The position numbers were made by a program, and so were the translations under genes. The notes under the pieces were generated by a model, which was not told the DNA's origin, ran no database searches, and saw only the letters and a list, made by a program, of their open reading frames with translations. A DNA stretch of 64,000 nt from Flavobacterium odoriferum (GTDB lineage Bacteria; Bacteroidota; Bacteroidia; Flavobacteriales; Flavobacteriaceae), in NCBI RefSeq assembly GCF_025499515.1, contig NZ_JAMKFA010000014.1, positions 95,759 to 159,758 on the forward strand. Direction: 5' to 3'. Below are positions 48,434-56,246 of this stretch, one piece after another; position 1 is the stretch's first letter; each line of letters starts with the position of its first letter.

Positions 48434-49744
48434 TTATTTCTGTCTGAAATAAATATCTATTGGAACACCACTAAAATTGTATTGTTCTCTTAATTTATTT
48501 TCAATAAAACGTTTGTATGGATCTTTTACATATTGTGGTAAGTTGGCAAAAAAGACAAACTGAGGTGTTGGTGTTGGCAACTGCATACAATATTTAATTT
48601 TCACATATTTTCCTTTTAAAGCAGGTGGTGGCGTTGCTTCAATAATTGGCAACATCAACTCATTGAATTTTGAAGTCGAAATACGTTGTTTTCTGTTTTC
48701 AAACACTTCAACTGCTGTTTCTAATGCTTTTAGTAAACGTTGTTTCGTTAAAGCCGAGATAAAAAGAATAGGCACATCGGTAAATGGTTGTAATTCTTCT
48801 CTAATCTTACGTTCGTAATCACGAGTACTCATGGTGTCTTTTTCAACCAAATCCCATTTGTTTACTAAAATGACAACTCCTTTACGGTTTTTCTCAGCCA
48901 ACCAAAAAATACTTTGGTCTTGTCCTTCAAATCCACGAGTCGCATCAATTACTAACAAACAAACATCACTGTGCTCAATAGCTCTTACCGAACGCATTAC
49001 CGAGTAAAATTCTAAATCTTCTTTTACTTTCGCTTTACGTCTAATACCAGCAGTATCGACCAAGTTGAATTCAAATCCAAAACGGTTGTATTTCGTATCA
49101 ATTGCATCACGAGTAGTTCCTGCAATGTCGGTTACCACAAATCTATCTTCGCCAATTAATGCGTTAATGAATGATGATTTACCTGCGTTTGGTCTTCCTA
49201 CAACACAAAATCTTGGTAATGGTTCTACTTCTTCTGTAACTTCTGGCATTTCAGGTAATACTTCGACTAATTTGTCTAAAAGTTCACCCGTTCCGCTTCC
49301 GCTCATTCCCGAAATCGTGTAATATTCTCCTAATCCTAAGTTGTAAAATTCAACAGCGTCTTTTTCACGCATGGCGTTATCAACTTTATTTACAACTAAA
49401 ATAACTGGTTTTTTAACTTTACGAAGTAATTTCGCCACTTCGTCATCCATTGGTGTAATGCCTTCTTCCACATCAACCACAAAAACAATAGCATCTGCCT
49501 CGTCAATAGCTAATTCCACTTGTTTACGAATCTCTGCTTCAAAAATATCGTCCGAACCTTTGATATAACCTCCAGTATCAATTACAGAAAATTCCTTTCC
49601 GTTCCACTCACTTTTTCCATAATTTCTATCACGCGTAACACCGCTTACCGAGTCAACAATAGCTTCTCTTCGCTGAATTAAACGGTTAAAAAATGTGGAT
49701 TTTCCAACATTTGGTCTTCCTACAATGGCAACAATATTATTCAT
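48434..49744 (-). CDS. der: Der (EngA), ribosome-assembly GTPase
   Basis: 436-aa double GTPase required for 50S ribosome maturation. The ATG at 49744 ([17 protein letters not shown]) is chosen over a TTG seven codons upstream. The first G domain has [15 protein letters not shown] and NKVD; the second has [15 protein letters not shown] and NKWD. A KH-like domain follows at the C-terminus. The length is that of a standard Der. A good -7 element lies just upstream (49763-49770). Confidence 0.98.
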   Translation of the reverse strand: MNNIVAIVGRPNVGKSTFFNRLIQRREAIVDSVSGVTRDRNYGKSEWNGKEFSVIDTGGYIKGSDDIFEAEIRKQVELAIDEADAIVFVVDVEEGITPMDDEVAKLLRKVKKPVILVVNKVDNAMREKDAVEFYNLGLGEYYTISGMSGSGTGELLDKLVEVLPEMPEVTEEVEPLPRFCVVGRPNAGKSSFINALIGEDRFVVTDIAGTTRDAIDTKYNRFGFEFNLVDTAGIRRKAKVKEDLEFYSVMRSVRAIEHSDVCLLVIDATRGFEGQDQSIFWLAEKNRKGVVILVNKWDLVEKDTMSTRDYERKIREELQPFTDVPILFISALTKQRLLKALETAVEVFENRKQRISTSKFNELMLPIIEATPPPALKGKYVKIKYCMQLPTPTPQFVFFANLPQYVKDPYKRFIENKLREQYNFSGVPIDIYFRQK

Positions 49745-49762
49745 AATCTTATTTTGAATCGG

Positions 49763-49770
49763 CAAAAGTA
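49763..49770 (-). promoter_or_regulatory. Predicted -7 element of der
   Basis: TACTTTTG on the minus strand, about 19 nt upstream of the der ATG. No convincing TTG lies at the -33 position. Confidence 0.35.
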
Positions 49771-49777
49771 CGATTTT

Positions 49778-49929
49778 TTTTGGAGCTTTTTCCAGCTATC
49801 CACTACAACTCCACAATTTTAGCTCTTTTTTTCTAATTTTATTAAGTCAGCTTCTAAGGTCGCTGCCCAAATAAAAAGAAAAAATAGATCAAAAATTTGC
49901 GGGGTTTCCGTTTTTATCTGGGCTAGAGC
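49778..49929. repeat. Probable flavobacterial intergenic repeat
   Basis: From GGAGCTTTTTCCAGCTATCC through CTGGGCTAG this non-coding stretch resembles, from memory, a family of dispersed repeats in Flavobacterium genomes (usually GGAGCTATTTCCCGCTATCC to a GGGGCTAG end). It has no reading frame. The identity rests on recollection, not on a search. Confidence 0.4.
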
Positions 49930-49986
49930 GTGAAATTTGTTCAACATTTGTTAAAAATTTATATATTAGCTTTAAAATCAGAACAA

Positions 49987-50481
49987 ATGGATATTGAAAA
50001 CAGCATTGTATTGCGTCCCAGATTTCAAAAAGATGTGTCAAAATCTATGGATGCCATTTTAGAAAATGCCAATAAACTAAAATCAGAAGTAAAAGAGGAT
50101 TATCGAATAAAAGTTTCTGATCATCATATTTTCTTTTTCATCACATTGGCTAAACGAAAATATTATTCCCCACATTTACATGTTGAATTAATTGAAAACG
50201 AAGATAAAACCACACATGTAAAAGGGCTATTTGGCCCCGATCAAACGGTATGGACATTTTTTATGTTTATGCACTTTTTGGTTGGTGGTGTATTTTTGAT
50301 TTTTATGATGATGGCTTATTCGCATTGGAGTTTAAAACAACCTTTTGTAATTGATTTAGCTGTAATGGGTTTTATGGTTATACTGTGGTTTTTGTTGTAT
50401 TTTCAAGCCCGAATTAACCGAAAAAAATGTGCTCCACAAATGTATAAGTTAGAAGATTTAATGAATCGTGTTTTGGAATAA
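49987..50481 (+). CDS. Two-helix membrane protein of unknown function
   Basis: 164-aa protein; the ATG at 49987 (MDIENSIVLRPRFQKDVSK) is preferred to an upstream GTG inside the repeat-like region. An N-terminal soluble part (about 1-80; SDHHIFFFITLAKRKYYSPHLHVELI) is followed by two membrane helices (about residues 85-110 and 115-140). It looks like one of the small conserved flavobacterial membrane proteins, but I cannot assign a family. It lies alone between der and era, convergent with era. Confidence 0.6.
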   Translation: MDIENSIVLRPRFQKDVSKSMDAILENANKLKSEVKEDYRIKVSDHHIFFFITLAKRKYYSPHLHVELIENEDKTTHVKGLFGPDQTVWTFFMFMHFLVGGVFLIFMMMAYSHWSLKQPFVIDLAVMGFMVILWFLLYFQARINRKKCAPQMYKLEDLMNRVLE

Positions 50482-50506
50482 AAAAACCTGATGAATATTC
50501 ACCAGG
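50480..50506 (-). terminator. Intrinsic terminator of era
   Basis: Hairpin CCTGATGAATATTCACCAGG (one mismatch in an otherwise full stem), followed on the minus strand by seven T residues. It may also stop the convergent plus-strand gene. Confidence 0.75.
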
Positions 50507-50531
50507 CATCTTTTATTTTTTTTCTTTCTTC

Positions 50532-51416
50532 TTACTTCTGGTTATACCCAAAACGTTTTAATTGGTAAGCACTGCTTCTCCAATCTTTGTTTACTTTAAC
50601 GTAAGTTGCTAAGTGAATTTGTTTACCAAAGAACTTTTCTAAATCTTCTCTTGCTTGAATACCTACACGCTTTAAAGCTGCACCTTTGTGACCAATGATA
50701 ATTCCTTTTTGCGTATCGCGTTCTACCATAATTACGGCACGAATTCTAATAATGTTATCGTCTTCAATGAATTCTTCCGTTTCAATTTCTACGGCATACG
50801 GAATTTCTTTGTCGTAATTCAATAAGATTTTCTCACGAATGGTTTCGTTTACAAAGAAACGCTCAGGTTTATCGGTTAACGCATCTTTAGGATAAAATGC
50901 TGGAGAAACTGGAAGTAATTCAATAATTCTATCAAAAACAGTTTGCACATTAAAGTTCTCTAAAGCCGAAATAGGAAAAAGTTCTGCATTAGGTACTTTT
51001 TCTTTCCAAGCTTGTACTTGTTCTTCTAATTGTTCTTGGTTCGATTTGTCAATTTTGTTCAATAATAACAAAACTGGGATTTTAGAATGGATAATTTTAT
51101 TAAAAAACGCTTCGTCTTTTAACTCTTTTTCGCCAATCTCAACCATATACACTAAAATGTCAGCATCTTCAAAAGCCGATTTTACAAAATCCATCATCGA
51201 ATTTTGCAATTCATACGCAGGTTTAATAATTCCTGGCGTATCTGAAAATAATACTTGAAAATCATCTCCATTTACAATTCCCAAAATACGGTGTCTTGTA
51301 GTTTGTGCTTTTGATGTGATAATAGAAAGACGCTCGCCTACAAACGCATTCATAAGTGTTGATTTTCCTACATTCGGATTTCCAATAATATTTACATAAC
51401 CTGCTCTGTGCTCCAT
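50532..51416 (-). CDS. era: Era, GTPase for 16S rRNA maturation
   Basis: 294-aa GTPase. The ATG at 51416 (MEHRAGYVNIIGNPNVGKSTLMN) is the family start; the longer reading runs into the promoter. The G domain has GNPNVGKST, DTPG and NKID; the C-terminal KH domain (GIIIGHKGAALKRVGIQAREDLEKFFGK) binds the 3' end of 16S rRNA. A -7 element TACCTTTG lies about 20 nt upstream, divergent to the tRNA promoter. Confidence 0.98.
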   Translation of the reverse strand: MEHRAGYVNIIGNPNVGKSTLMNAFVGERLSIITSKAQTTRHRILGIVNGDDFQVLFSDTPGIIKPAYELQNSMMDFVKSAFEDADILVYMVEIGEKELKDEAFFNKIIHSKIPVLLLLNKIDKSNQEQLEEQVQAWKEKVPNAELFPISALENFNVQTVFDRIIELLPVSPAFYPKDALTDKPERFFVNETIREKILLNYDKEIPYAVEIETEEFIEDDNIIRIRAVIMVERDTQKGIIIGHKGAALKRVGIQAREDLEKFFGKQIHLATYVKVNKDWRSSAYQLKRFGYNQK

Positions 51417-51435
51417 TTCAATATATTTATGGGTA

Positions 51436-51443
51436 CAAAGGTA
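51436..51443 (-). promoter_or_regulatory. Predicted -7 element of era
   Basis: TACCTTTG on the minus strand, the same octamer as in the tRNA promoter on the other strand. Expected start about 13 nt before the era ATG. Confidence 0.45.
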
Positions 51444-51492
51444 GTGATAACGCCTGAAATAGTAGAAAGAAAACATTATTTTTAAAAAAGTC

Positions 51493-51522
51493 TTGTAATT
51501 TTAAATAAAGATTGTACCTTTG
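51493..51522 (+). promoter_or_regulatory. Consensus sigma-A promoter of the tRNA array
   Basis: TTG at 51493-51495, exactly 19 nt, then TACCTTTG at 51515-51522: a perfect match to the flavobacterial consensus. The start would be about 5 nt before the first tRNA. Confidence 0.8.
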
Positions 51523-51533
51523 CACTCACAAAT

Positions 51534-51606
51534 CGCGGGATAGAGCAGTAGGCAGCTCGTCGGGCTCATAACCCGAAGGTCACAGGTACGAGTCCTGTTC
51601 CCGCTA
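51534..51606 (+). tRNA. Initiator tRNA-Met (CAT), copy 1, T-loop variant
   Basis: Cloverleaf with anticodon CAT in the loop CTCATAA. The three G:C pairs of the anticodon stem (TCGGG / CCCGA) are the hallmark of initiator tRNA. Position 1 is C facing T at 72, so the first pair is unpaired, also an initiator feature. CCA is not encoded (CTA follows). The T-loop reads TACGAGT instead of TTCGAGT, so base 55 is A in this copy only. Confidence 0.93.
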
Positions 51607-51635
51607 CTAAGAATTATTGAATTACAACCGTACAT

Positions 51636-51708
51636 CGCGGGATAGAGCGGTAGGCAGCTCGTCGGGCTCATAACCCGAAGGTCACAGGTTCGAGTCCTGT
51701 TCCCGCTA
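51636..51708 (+). tRNA. Initiator tRNA-Met (CAT), copy 2
   Basis: Same initiator features as copy 1: CAT anticodon, three G:C pairs in the anticodon stem, C1 opposite T72. It has the normal TTCGAGT T-loop; the D-loop reads GCGGTAGG instead of GCAGTAGG. Confidence 0.97.
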
Positions 51709-51737
51709 CTAAGAATTATTGAATTACAACCGTACAT

Positions 51738-51810
51738 CGCGGGATAGAGCAGTAGGCAGCTCGTCGGGCTCATAACCCGAAGGCCACAGGTTCGAGTCCT
51801 GTTCCCGCTA
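51738..51810 (+). tRNA. Initiator tRNA-Met (CAT), copy 3
   Basis: Same initiator features; normal T-loop. It differs from the other copies by AAGGCCAC instead of AAGGTCAC in the variable region. Confidence 0.97.
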
Positions 51811-51839
51811 CTAAGAATTATTGAATTACAACCGTACAT

Positions 51840-51912
51840 CGCGGGATAGAGCGGTAGGCAGCTCGTCGGGCTCATAACCCGAAGGTCACAGGTTCGAGTC
51901 CTGTTCCCGCTA
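51840..51912 (+). tRNA. Initiator tRNA-Met (CAT), copy 4
   Basis: Identical in sequence to copy 2. It is the copy next to the integrase, so its 3' end (GGTTCGAGTCCTGTTCCCGC) is the likeliest attachment site of the island. No second copy of this segment occurs further right in the window. Confidence 0.97.
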
Positions 51913-51917
51913 CTAAG

Positions 51918-51947
51918 AAGCTTCACAGAAATGTGGAGCTTTTTTTA
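51918..51947 (+). terminator. Intrinsic terminator of the tRNA array
   Basis: AAGCTTCACA (51918-51927), GAAA tetraloop, TGTGGAGCTT and a T-run; one G-T wobble in the stem. It lies 5 bp after tRNA copy 4. Confidence 0.88.
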
Positions 51948-52010
51948 TGTCCAATACTCAAGGCTTTACAATACTGCAAAAAATTATTTATTTTAAAAAT
52001 TAGAAAAATT

Positions 52011-52099
52011 AGGTACACATATAGGTACACATATTTTTTGTTTAGGTACACACTTGGGTACACATTTAGGTACACATTTTAATAATTCTAGGTACACAT
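52011..52099 (+). repeat. Six AGGTACACAT repeats, probable integrase arm sites
   Basis: The 10-mer occurs at 52011, 52023, 52044 (last base C), 52056 (first base G), 52068 and 52090, all in the same direction. Spacings are 12, 21, 12, 12 and 22 bp, near one or two helical turns, so the sites face one side of the DNA. The cluster lies between the tRNA array and the integrase start, where arm-type binding sites of integrases or excisionases are expected. Confidence 0.8.
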
Positions 52100-52116
52100 T
52101 AAAATATCTTCATTTT

Positions 52117-53322
52117 ATGAATTCAAACATTTTAAAAATTTTATTCTTGTTGAATAAAACAAGAATAAATACAAGGGCAAAAGCTCCTATTAGATGTAGA
52201 ATTACATTTAATGGGATAAGGAAAGTTTTTTCTACTGGATTATTTATTAATCCAGATAATTGGAACAGCACCCTACAAAAAGCTTATCCCCCTGATGTAG
52301 AAAACACTCAAATAAACACTCAACTGAGCCTGATTAAACAAGAAATTAATCAGGCTTTTTTATTTCTACAAGTTCAGAATGATGATTTTGATGTAGATGA
52401 TATTTACCTAAAGTATAAGGGTGAAGATGTAAAACCAGCCAAGTCTTTGATGGAAGTTTTTGAATTACATAATTCAAGAATGGAAAAGTTGATAGGTAAA
52501 GAGTATTCAAAATCTACACATTCAAAATTTATTGAAGCCAAACAGCACACTGAGGATTTTCTGTATTACACAACTAAAAAGCGTAATATACAGCTAGAGG
52601 ATATAAGTTTAAAGTTTTTACAGGATTTTGATTTTTATCTTAAAACACAAAAAAACTTCAAACAAATAACCATCAACAAAAGCATACAGAGAATATCTAA
52701 AATTATTAAACTTGCTTTAGCTGAGGGGTTTTTAGTAACAAATCCCTTTATTTTGTATAAGCCAAAAAAGGTAATCAATAACATTACTTATCTTACCCCT
52801 GAAGAATTATCTAGCTTAGAAAATCACAAGTTTTCACAAAAGAGATTAGAACAAGTGAGAGATATGTTTGTGTTTTGTTGTTATACAGGTTTACCCTATC
52901 AAGAAATGGCTAGTTTAAAAGCTAAGCATATTGTAAAGAAGTTTGATAATAAACTTTGGATTGATATGTACAGGCAAAAAACAAAGAAACAATTTGCTTT
53001 GCCATTACTCCCAAAAGCATTAGAGATTCTTGATAAATACAAATCAGATAAAGAGCTGTTACCAATAATTTCTAATCAAAAATTTAACTCTTACATTAAA
53101 GAAGTAGCTGAGATAATTGGTATCGAAAAGAAGCTTACTCATCATATAGCCCGTAAGACATTTGCAACAACTGTACTACTCTATAATGATGTCCCAATGG
53201 AAATTGTAAGTGAACTACTAGGGCATTCAAAGCTATCTACTACACAAGAGCATTATGCTAAAGTGGTTCAGAGAAAAGTTAGTGAACAAGTAGCAAACCT
53301 GTCTGATAGACTAAACAAATAG
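52117..53322 (+). CDS. Tyrosine recombinase/integrase (Bacteroidota mobile-element type)
   Basis: 401-aa integrase. The ATG at 52117 (MNSNILKILFLLNK) is chosen; the longer reading runs through the direct repeats. It has an N-terminal arm-binding domain (RCRITFNGIRKVFSTGLFI), a SAM-like core-binding domain (about 110-215) and a C-terminal catalytic domain with HHIARKTF (His343, Arg346), LLGHSKLSTTQEHYAKV (His370, nucleophile Tyr380). The first catalytic Arg is absent: the segment reads YTGLPYQEMASL. As I recall, IntDOT of CTnDOT lacks the same Arg. It probably inserts the island at the tRNA just upstream. Confidence 0.93.
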   Translation: MNSNILKILFLLNKTRINTRAKAPIRCRITFNGIRKVFSTGLFINPDNWNSTLQKAYPPDVENTQINTQLSLIKQEINQAFLFLQVQNDDFDVDDIYLKYKGEDVKPAKSLMEVFELHNSRMEKLIGKEYSKSTHSKFIEAKQHTEDFLYYTTKKRNIQLEDISLKFLQDFDFYLKTQKNFKQITINKSIQRISKIIKLALAEGFLVTNPFILYKPKKVINNITYLTPEELSSLENHKFSQKRLEQVRDMFVFCCYTGLPYQEMASLKAKHIVKKFDNKLWIDMYRQKTKKQFALPLLPKALEILDKYKSDKELLPIISNQKFNSYIKEVAEIIGIEKKLTHHIARKTFATTVLLYNDVPMEIVSELLGHSKLSTTQEHYAKVVQRKVSEQVANLSDRLNK

Positions 53323-53324
53323 AT

Positions 53325-53354
53325 TTGATAAATAATTGTGTTGTAGTATATTTA
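53325..53354 (+). promoter_or_regulatory. Predicted promoter of the helicase-like gene
   Basis: TTG at 53325-53327, a 19-nt spacer and TATATTTA at 53347-53354 (last base differs from consensus), 22 nt upstream of the ATG at 53376. The first bases overlap the region right after the integrase stop codon. Confidence 0.4.
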
Positions 53355-53375
53355 CAGCACAATTATTTATTACTG

Positions 53376-55877
53376 ATGGCTTTACCAAACATACACTTTC
53401 AAGATTTCCCAATAGAATTTAAAGAAATAAATCCTCAAGATTTTCCTTTATTTAATGTTGATGATAAAATAATTATTGAACCTAATAGATTAGGTTGGAT
53501 TAATGAGCAATTACAATCTAACATAATTCTAGAAGAGAAAAATACTGTTGTTGTAAATGCAGCAGTAGGTCAAGGTAAAACCTATTCAATTATTGAGATT
53601 GCTAAAAGGTATTATTTTGATAAGAAGCAAGAATACCTAATCTTTATAGCTTCTCCATTTGTAAGTCTTGTTGAACAGTATTTTAATGAGATTTCATGTG
53701 AACAAATTCCAGAAAATAAAATTTACAGATATGAGTATATTGGTCAAGAAAACAGTATAACTTATATTGATAAAAAAATACATATTATCACAGTAAATGG
53801 TTTGTTAGGTAATCCGGGAGAAGATGCTTTTATTAATTCCCAAGCTAAAAGAAAATACCTTAATGATTTAGCTAGGCATTGTAAAGCAAAAAACAAAAAG
53901 GTAGTTTTTATTTATGATGAAATTCATGATGCAATTCACAACTTTAAAGAAGAGTTCATTTTCAATCTATGGAAATGGAAAGAAGTAATACACAAGAATT
54001 TTATCATAAGTGCTACATTCAATGAAGCTTCAAAGATTGTAATAGAATATCTAGCTGAATTAACAGATAAAAATATACAAATCATTGAGTCAAAAAGAAC
54101 AAGGATTCCAAAAAATCAAAGTGCTTTGTATTTGCATTATAACCCTGCCAAATATTTTAAAAATGACAATGAGCAAATTGTAGCAGTTGTACAAGACGCA
54201 TTGGAGAGAGGTAAAAAAGTTGATATTTTGTCATATTCAAAAAATCTAGCTGATGAAATGACCAATCCAAAAAATGATGGGGTTAGCAAAGAACTTTATA
54301 AATACAATACTAGAATTCAAAATTGTACTTCTGATTTAAACTCAAATCAAAGAATGGGTAAGCTAGAAGTAACAAATAGGTTTAGTAAGACAGATTGTAA
54401 TGTTGGAACAAATTTCAAAACAGGTGTAAGTATAGAAAAAACCAATCATGCTTATATTATCATCATGCCTCACAGAGGAGAGGGAATGCCATTTAAAAAT
54501 CTTAATGGAATTTTTAGTAATGGTATAATATCTGTAGTTCAAGCTTTAGCAAGACAAAGAAAAAGAGGTGGAGAAATACATATTATATTGCCTCCTCCAG
54601 AGAGTTTTGATTATCTTACATTACCATTTGATGATGAATTAAAACTTGAATTTGCCAAATTCTATGAAATTATTAAAGACCACTCAGCTACAAAAGAACT
54701 AGTAAAGTATGTCCCATTAAATACTCAAAATGAAATACTACATAAATTTTATGAAGAGGAGTACAGAGGGAATCTTCTTAATGAAATTGAAGAAGTAAAA
54801 AATTCAGAAAGAGATGAACTAGTTAGATTAATCTTCCCTGAGTTTAAATTATTCCAACTAGAATACGGAGAGGATTACCTTGCTAACAATTTTAAGTTTT
54901 TTGGTAAAGATTTATCTGCATATATTACCTATTGTGCTATTACTAATCAGTTTATTAATTGCAATTTAAAGGGAGTTACCTACAAACCCCTCATAATATT
55001 TGAGGAAAATAAAATCCAAAACAGGTTACAACATTTCTATAAAATGTATATGGATTCAGAAACTTATCAAATGACATATAGAGATAGTTCTGATTTATGG
55101 TTTTATCATGAATTTAGAAACAACTTATTCAAAAGCTATAGGTTAAAACTGAAAGTTAATGATGAAAGGTTTGATACAATAAAAGAGTATAAGAATAGAA
55201 AATTTGAAGTACAATTAATTGGTTTTATACAGAGGATTATTTATCCAAATGCTTATTTTTCTGCAATGAACTACACATCTTTAAGAGGATTTAGAGATTA
55301 TGAATTTTCAAGAAAAGATTACTTTTCTTTTGGTATTGTACATGCAGAGAGATTAAATTTAAATGATTATATTTCAGATGAATTTACAACTAAAAGAATA
55401 TATGCTTTTAGAACACTTAATCATTACAGAAATAAAATAATTCAAAGTATTCAAACAAGTTCTTCCTCAACTAGAGGAGATTACAGATATGTTTTAGCTA
55501 CACCACCAAGAGGATTTGTTAATGAGCAAGAACAAGCTAGATTTGAGAGTATGATTGACTATTTTGTTACTCAGGATAGATTTATAAGAAATAATATTTT
55601 TGAATTTAAGCAGAGATTTAAACCAACACATACATTTAAACAAAAAGTAAAATCTTTTTATACTAAACTAATTGAAGATTTTTTTGAAACTGAAAATTAC
55701 AAAAAATCAACTCCACCTAGAAGGATTGTAAAAGTAATTAACTCTATCTATGAATTGCCAAATTTTGAAGAGGTACTAGACTTTGTAAGTCCCGCAGATA
55801 TTTCATTTTCTGATGAGTATTTGAACTATATCAATTATGAAATTGTTGATGGAAAATTAATACACACTCCATTATAA
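53376..55877 (+). CDS. DEAD/DEAH-like superfamily 2 helicase of the island
   Basis: 833-aa protein; ATG at 53376 (MALPNIHFQ) preferred over an upstream TTG-type reading that covers the promoter. Helicase motifs: Walker A NAAVGQGKT (residues 61-69), motif II DEIH (181-184), motif III SAT (212-214). Residues after about 450 show no known domain. The protein is rich in Lys, Phe and Tyr. It is probably a replication, mobilisation or origin-melting protein of the island, because it follows the integrase; a defence helicase is the alternative. The family could not be named more closely. Confidence 0.7.
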   Translation: MALPNIHFQDFPIEFKEINPQDFPLFNVDDKIIIEPNRLGWINEQLQSNIILEEKNTVVVNAAVGQGKTYSIIEIAKRYYFDKKQEYLIFIASPFVSLVEQYFNEISCEQIPENKIYRYEYIGQENSITYIDKKIHIITVNGLLGNPGEDAFINSQAKRKYLNDLARHCKAKNKKVVFIYDEIHDAIHNFKEEFIFNLWKWKEVIHKNFIISATFNEASKIVIEYLAELTDKNIQIIESKRTRIPKNQSALYLHYNPAKYFKNDNEQIVAVVQDALERGKKVDILSYSKNLADEMTNPKNDGVSKELYKYNTRIQNCTSDLNSNQRMGKLEVTNRFSKTDCNVGTNFKTGVSIEKTNHAYIIIMPHRGEGMPFKNLNGIFSNGIISVVQALARQRKRGGEIHIILPPPESFDYLTLPFDDELKLEFAKFYEIIKDHSATKELVKYVPLNTQNEILHKFYEEEYRGNLLNEIEEVKNSERDELVRLIFPEFKLFQLEYGEDYLANNFKFFGKDLSAYITYCAITNQFINCNLKGVTYKPLIIFEENKIQNRLQHFYKMYMDSETYQMTYRDSSDLWFYHEFRNNLFKSYRLKLKVNDERFDTIKEYKNRKFEVQLIGFIQRIIYPNAYFSAMNYTSLRGFRDYEFSRKDYFSFGIVHAERLNLNDYISDEFTTKRIYAFRTLNHYRNKIIQSIQTSSSSTRGDYRYVLATPPRGFVNEQEQARFESMIDYFVTQDRFIRNNIFEFKQRFKPTHTFKQKVKSFYTKLIEDFFETENYKKSTPPRRIVKVINSIYELPNFEEVLDFVSPADISFSDEYLNYINYEIVDGKLIHTPL

Positions 55878-55950
55878 TTTTAACTCGTCCAATTTTGATA
55901 TTTATCTATATAGGATTGTGTCAAAAGTGGACGTAATTAAACTTTCCTAA

Positions 55951-56212
55951 AAACCTGTCATTGGTAATAGACCTATAGAATACTCTATGGGTTTAGTACC
56001 AACTTTACAACTAATAGGGTTTCTTTTCAAATCTTCCCACCCTAGAAAAATCTTTGGATTTAACAACGCACGAACTTGGAGGAGGAAGCCTGCAAAGGAC
56101 TTAGCTTTGACCCTACAAAGGTAAGGCTTTTTTCTGACATATTCCACTATTTCAACCCATTACAAAACATTTTAAAGCTAATAGCCAAAAGTAATTTTTG
56201 GCTATTTTTTTA
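55951..56212 (+). ncRNA. Candidate structured non-coding RNA or leader
   Basis: This 369-bp gap between two genes has no supported reading frame but several perfect stems in order. TTGGTA / TACCAA (55961-55966, 55997-56002) encloses CCTATAGA / TCTATGGG (55972-55979, 55984-55991). TAGGGT / ACCCTA (56015-56020, 56039-56044) follows. Then AAGCCT / AGGCTT (56086-56091, 56124-56129) encloses two hairpins, CAAAG / CTTTG and ACC / GGT, as a three-way junction. A strong intrinsic terminator closes it. It could be a stand-alone RNA or a regulatory leader of the RecA-like gene. I do not recognise the family. Confidence 0.55.
56180..56212 (+). terminator. Intrinsic terminator of the candidate RNA
   Basis: Perfect 11-bp stem AATAGCCAAAA / TTTTGGCTATT with a 5-nt loop and a following T-run, 35 bp before the start of the RecA-like gene. 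Confidence 0.88.
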
Positions 56213-56246
56213 TATACAAATTAATCAACTTAAACATTTTATTACT

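Larger units (their letters stand above)
51534..51912 (+). repeat. Tandem array of four 102-bp tRNA repeat units
   Basis: The tRNA genes start at 51534, 51636, 51738 and 51840, exactly 102 bp apart. The 29-bp spacers (CTAAGAATTATTGAATTACA and following) are identical, so the array arose by recent tandem duplication. Only one promoter is seen, upstream of copy 1, so the array is probably one precursor transcript. Confidence 0.95.

Noticed and set aside
51501..51926. 141-codon minus-strand reading frame with four internal repeats (SSGNRTRTCDLRVMSPTS)
   Set aside because: It is the antisense translation of the four tandem initiator tRNA genes; the 34-residue period equals the 102-bp tRNA repeat. 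Not a protein.
51534..52099. Possible CRISPR array from the regular repeats
   Set aside because: The 102-bp units are tRNA genes with identical spacers, and the AGGTACACAT repeats are 10-mers with 2-12 bp between them. Neither has variable 30-40-bp spacers, and no cas gene is present.
55947..56147. 66-codon minus-strand reading frame in the gap before the RecA-like gene
   Set aside because: It lies exactly over the nested stems of the RNA candidate, uses the strand opposite to its neighbours and has no recognisable domain. The RNA explanation fits better, but translation is not excluded.
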